Assembly: GCF_014192575.1 (NCBI RefSeq)
Contig: NZ_JACHYC010000013.1
Location: 25,117-89,116 of the forward strand
Source of the DNA: Variovorax sp. Sphag1AA
GTDB lineage: Bacteria; Pseudomonadota; Gammaproteobacteria; Burkholderiales; Burkholderiaceae_C
Direction: 5' to 3'
DNA length: 64,000 nucleotides
The translations under genes and the position numbers were made by a program. Shown here piece after piece: positions 61,535 to 64,000 of this stretch; the stretch's first letter is position 1, and each line of letters opens with the position of its first letter. Under the pieces are notes generated by a model that searched no databases, was not told the DNA's origin, and saw only the letters and a program-made list of their open reading frames with translations.

Positions 61535-62695
61535 TCAGGCCTCTGCTTGCGATCGCAAGTGGTCGACCACCCCGTGCAGGCCATTCAGGAAGGTTGCGCC
61601 GAATCGCGCCGCGCGTTGGGGCGACCAGCCGGTTTCCGGGACCGGGGCGCGCCGTGTGTCTTTGTAGGGTTGCTCGAGGAGCACCGACAGCGAGTCGGGA
61701 AACCGGTTGCCGACCCAGTTCCAAGCCATCGACAAGTCAGCGTTCTCCGGGACGCCGCCGGGGTATGGCTCTCCGTAACCGTATTCAGGCGAGGCTGCAG
61801 CCCATGCACGCTCGAAGTGGTCGAACTGGCTCGCGCGCCCTGCGTGCCATGTGGGCACATTCTGCGATGGCCATACGAAGTTGCAACTCAGACCTGGGTC
61901 CGCATGGCAGTCAATGCAAAAGTCCACGCCGATCTGCTCCATGGCGCCCCGCACAACGCACACTTCCGGCGACCGGTCCAGGCTGGGGGCGCCCCACTCG
62001 CGGTTCAGGTCCACACCGAGCGTGTTTGTGCGGAAGAAGCCGTTAGCAGAGCCATCGGGGTTCATGTTCGGGACGATGTGGAACGTCGCCTTCTCCAAGA
62101 GGGTGCGAGCGACGGGATCGTTGGAATCCAGTAGCCGTTCCAGCATGCCCTCGATGAAGAAGCCCCCCTGCGTTTCGGAAGGATGCTGGCGAGCAATGAC
62201 CCAGCAGGCCTTTTTCTCGGATGACTCAACGCCGACCGTCAGCAGGTCAATGGGACGGCCTTGCGCGCTGTGCCCCAAAGTCCGCACGCGGACGAGAGGC
62301 GAGCCTTGAAGGCTGGCGATCAGTTTCTGATCGCGCTCCGCCGGATACGGCGCGAAGGGCGCGTAGTAGCAAATATCGGACTCGGCTTGATGTTCGAAAG
62401 AGTAGACCTTGCCATCGAATGTCGCGGGGACACGGAACCAGCGGATACCGTCGTAGCTTGCCAATGGCCCCGTGTCCATCCACGGATTCTCAAAGCCTGG
62501 ACGATCAGGAAATCCACCTGCATTCATCAGGCGATAAGTGCACTTCTGTCCCCGGACGCCGGACGAGCGGAAGTAGTACCAGCCTCTATAGAAGCTATTG
62601 GCATCCGTGGGAATCTCAAGGCGGATGTCAGCAGGATTGTCCGCACTGAGGACTGTGATCCGTCCTGAGGGGATGGACGCGTCAATATGGATCAT
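61535..62695 (-). CDS. M14-family zinc carboxypeptidase (paralog)
   Basis: A protein of 386 residues from the ATG at 62695, clearly homologous along its whole length to the protein at 55688-56854 (for example MNPDGSANGF, CNFVWPSQNVPTW, YPGGVP and DLSMAWNW are shared). Zinc ligands are His171 and Glu174 (ARQHPSETQ) and the His in CIDCHAD; the catalytic Glu is in LLEQPYKD. Cytoplasmic, no signal peptide. It is translated together with the OYE gene 3 bp downstream. The operator GTGATCACAAATCATA lies 81 bp upstream. Confidence 0.9.
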   Translation of the reverse strand: MIHIDASIPSGRITVLSADNPADIRLEIPTDANSFYRGWYYFRSSGVRGQKCTYRLMNAGGFPDRPGFENPWMDTGPLASYDGIRWFRVPATFDGKVYSFEHQAESDICYYAPFAPYPAERDQKLIASLQGSPLVRVRTLGHSAQGRPIDLLTVGVESSEKKACWVIARQHPSETQGGFFIEGMLERLLDSNDPVARTLLEKATFHIVPNMNPDGSANGFFRTNTLGVDLNREWGAPSLDRSPEVCVVRGAMEQIGVDFCIDCHADPGLSCNFVWPSQNVPTWHAGRASQFDHFERAWAAASPEYGYGEPYPGGVPENADLSMAWNWVGNRFPDSLSVLLEQPYKDTRRAPVPETGWSPQRAARFGATFLNGLHGVVDHLRSQAEA

Positions 62696-62775
62696 GTTCG
62701 AGACTTCTTTGCGAAGGCGACGGTGCCGAGGGACGGAGGGTCCCGGACAGCGGACAGCCGTCAACCCTTAAATCG

Positions 62776-62791
62776 GTGATCACAAATCATA
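62776..62791 (-). promoter_or_regulatory. GTGATCAC operator upstream of the second M14 gene
   Basis: On the minus strand it reads TATGATTTGTGATCAC, nearly identical to the porin site (TATGATCTGTGATCAC). It ends 81 bp before the M14 start codon. Confidence 0.65.
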
Positions 62792-62865
62792 AATCTCTTA
62801 ACGGAGGAGGATCTTAGGGTTAACCCCACTCACCGCTCGCGCCTGAGCGAGGCGCAGAAGCGCGA

Positions 62866-62897
62866 AAGCGGGCGGCTCCCTTCGGAATCGCCCGCTT
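62866..62897 (-). terminator. GC-rich hairpin after the FCD regulator gene
   Basis: AAGCGGGCG (62866-62874) pairs with CGCCCGCTT (62889-62897), 9 bp, with a 14-base loop, 20 bp past the regulator stop. There is no clear T run, so its strength as a terminator is uncertain. Confidence 0.4.
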
Positions 62898-62917
62898 CTC
62901 AGATGCGCCAGAGACTT

Positions 62918-63673
62918 TTAAGCCGCCCGCCGTCGTGCCGATCTTTTCGTAGCTTCCGCCTGCTCGAGGCGACGGACCGCCAAATCAAAGAAGTGATTGA
63001 TGTCCCGTTCGACGGACTGGCGCACCTTGGCCGCATCGTTCCGCCGGAGCGCCGCAAGCATGGCTGAATGATGCGCTGCCCCCTTGCCTTCGCGGGCATC
63101 GAAATTTTCCGCTGCCTCCCGGATGACGGGGCCGAGACGCAGCCATAGGCCTTCAATGATCGACAGCAATTCCTGCGATCCGGACAGCCTGTAGAGCCGA
63201 AAGTGAAACTCCAAATTGCGCGATACGCTCGCTTCAACCAGTTGGCGTTGATCCGCCTCGAGTTCAGCATCGACTACGGACATCAGGTCCTTCACGTCTG
63301 CGGGCGTCGCTACGAGAGTTGCCCGCTCGGCGGCCAAGCCTTCTACCGCCAGGCGAACCAGTCGCAAATCTTCGAGTTGGGCCACATTGAGGTTCGGCAC
63401 ACGCGCGCTGGAGTTTGCCGCGGCTTCCAAGGCTCGCTCCGCAATCAACTGACGAATCGACTCTCGGATGGGCTGCATGCTCGTGGCGAAGACCTCTGCG
63501 AGGTCCCGAATCTTGAGCACCTGACCCGGTCGAAAGCGCCCAACCATAAGCAACTGTCTTAGCTCTCGATAGACCCTCGCCTGCAGGGTTTCGCGCTCCA
63601 TCGGTTGGATGTCTGCAATGTCGAGCGTGCTTGTCTTCGTCATCGTTGATTGCCCGTGATCTCCTTCGCTCAT
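62918..63673 (-). CDS. GntR-family regulator, FCD (FadR-like) subfamily
   Basis: About 251 residues from the ATG at 63673 (241 from 63643; neither has a clear ribosome site). The winged helix is LQARVYRELRQLLMVGRFRPGQVLKIRDLAEVFATSMQPIRESIRQLIAERALE. The FCD domain follows, with LRLVRLAVEGLAAERATL, NLEFHFRLYRLSGSQELL and HHSAMLAALRRNDAAKVRQSVERDINHFF, including the metal-site Asp/His positions. A TATGATTTTTGATCA motif is just upstream of the start and resembles sites before the M14 and porin genes. It is probably their autoregulated controller, sensing an organic acid or peptide-derived ligand. Confidence 0.9.
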   Translation of the reverse strand: MSEGDHGQSTMTKTSTLDIADIQPMERETLQARVYRELRQLLMVGRFRPGQVLKIRDLAEVFATSMQPIRESIRQLIAERALEAAANSSARVPNLNVAQLEDLRLVRLAVEGLAAERATLVATPADVKDLMSVVDAELEADQRQLVEASVSRNLEFHFRLYRLSGSQELLSIIEGLWLRLGPVIREAAENFDAREGKGAAHHSAMLAALRRNDAAKVRQSVERDINHFFDLAVRRLEQAEATKRSARRRAA

Positions 63674-63675
63674 TG

Positions 63676-63690
63676 TATGATTTTTGATCA
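63676..63690 (+). promoter_or_regulatory. autoregulatory site of the FCD regulator
   Basis: TATGATTTTTGATCA, 3 bp upstream of the 63673 start codon (on the opposite strand) and inside the 14-bp palindrome TTTTTGATCAAAAA (63681-63694). It shares TATGATYTNTGATCA with the sites at 57054 and 62776. Confidence 0.55.
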
Positions 63691-63694
63691 AAAA

Positions 63695-63985
63695 AGAAAT
63701 ATGTTGCCTCATGGATAAGCAAGAAGACCGTGTCGAAACCCAATGATCGATGCGAATCCGCCGGGCCACCGCTTTCCCCATTGTTGAGTCACGGTGCGAC
63801 AGTCTGTACCGGACCGTTGGTGGCGACGGACGAGCCGGCTGGAACTACCGCAAAGGGCACGGAGCACCACTCCCGATCCGCCCGCCCCTTCGGCTGCTCT
63901 CGCTGGATTCTGTTGAAAAACCCGCTGGCAAATTGGTTCGGGTCGCCTATGTTGAAGGCAACGAATTTGTTGGAGGCGCTTTGAC
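63695..63985. other. end-of-window stretch with no secure gene
   Basis: Several short frames exist but none looks like a family. The sequence GGATTCTGTTGAAAAAC near 63905 recalls inverted-repeat regions of some insertion sequences. A frame ending at 63989 (from 63750) overlaps the ATG at 63986, which might mean it is the end of a real gene. Confidence 0.35.
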
Positions 63986-64000
63986 ATGATGGGTCAACAG
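63986..64000 (+). CDS. possible gene start running off the right edge
   Basis: An ATG (ATGATGGGTCAACAG) begins 15 bp before the window end, overlapping the stop of the frame at 63750-63989. MMGQQ is like the first residues of some transposases. The five codons cannot prove it; a TTGGAGG-like ribosome site at 63970 supports a real start. Confidence 0.25.

Noticed and set aside
1..64000. CRISPR arrays, rRNA genes and complete tRNA genes
   Set aside because: No regularly spaced direct repeats of CRISPR size, no rRNA sequence and no full cloverleaf were recognised on either strand.

Overview
The window looks like a chromosome segment of a high-GC betaproteobacterium of the Comamonadaceae, most like Variovorax. 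The pointers are class I PHA genes (phaC-phaA, with a separate phaB), four orphan Bug-type solute receptors, many CoA-ester and organic-acid catabolic clusters, and a Bordetella-type porin. This placement is inferred from gene content; no marker gene such as rRNA is present.

Layout. 1-3.9 kb: the end of an AraC regulator, xylulokinase and small conserved proteins. 3.9-7.8 kb (minus): a CPA2 cation/proton antiporter, the dicarboxylate carrier dctA, and phaB with a clear terminator. 7.9-12.1 kb (plus): a UgpC/B/A/E-type carbohydrate ABC importer whose last gene appears to lack one C near its start. 12.1-17.9 kb: an acyl-CoA dehydrogenase / cupin / CaiB CoA-transferase / Bug receptor operon divergent from a LysR gene, with a palindromic operator between them, then an endonuclease/exonuclease/phosphatase protein and another Bug receptor. 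19.1-21.0 kb: a lipoprotein plus a HExxH zincin that, across a one-base frameshift, continues into a XVIPCD-like tail. It looks like an immunity/effector pair of the X-T4SS type. 21-24.7 kb: an RraA-like protein and phaA/phaC. 24.8-30.6 kb: housekeeping genes (pgeF, maiA, FAH, Nudix, creA, M23 peptidase, DUF families). 30.6-38.4 kb: a catabolic cluster with a GntR regulator, ICL/PEPM-family lyase, LeuC/LeuD-type hydratase, PEBP, MmgE/PrpD and two Bug receptors. It resembles the hydratase-lyase module known from dimethylmaleate breakdown.

From 38.5 kb the window looks accessory. A 3' fragment of tRNA-Pro(GGG) sits before a P4-type integrase whose catalytic half is gone. The break joins a DUF5131 (Gp37/Gp68) gene that is also truncated and has a canonical LexA box upstream. 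An IS1182-family element with recognisable inverted repeats follows. 42.3-50.2 kb holds an XRE-cupin regulator, a MipA/OmpV outer-membrane protein, small exported proteins, an amidohydrolase, an aldo/keto reductase fused to a TIGR04076-like domain and an isochorismatase-type hydrolase. 50.2-55.6 kb is a dipeptide-type ABC importer with both ATPases in one protein.

55.7-63.7 kb contains two paralogous M14 carboxypeptidases, a porin, an Old-Yellow-Enzyme oxidoreductase and an FCD/GntR regulator. A shared motif, TATGATYTNTGATCA or its GTGATCAC core, lies upstream of both carboxypeptidases, the porin and the regulator itself, so these genes probably form one regulon. It may link outer-membrane entry, peptide or peptide-like import and cleavage. 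An unusual protein built of RNA polymerase alpha-CTD-like modules, with a probable frameshift near its N-terminus, and a TPR-like protein lie inside this segment. No rRNA genes, complete tRNA genes or CRISPR arrays were found.
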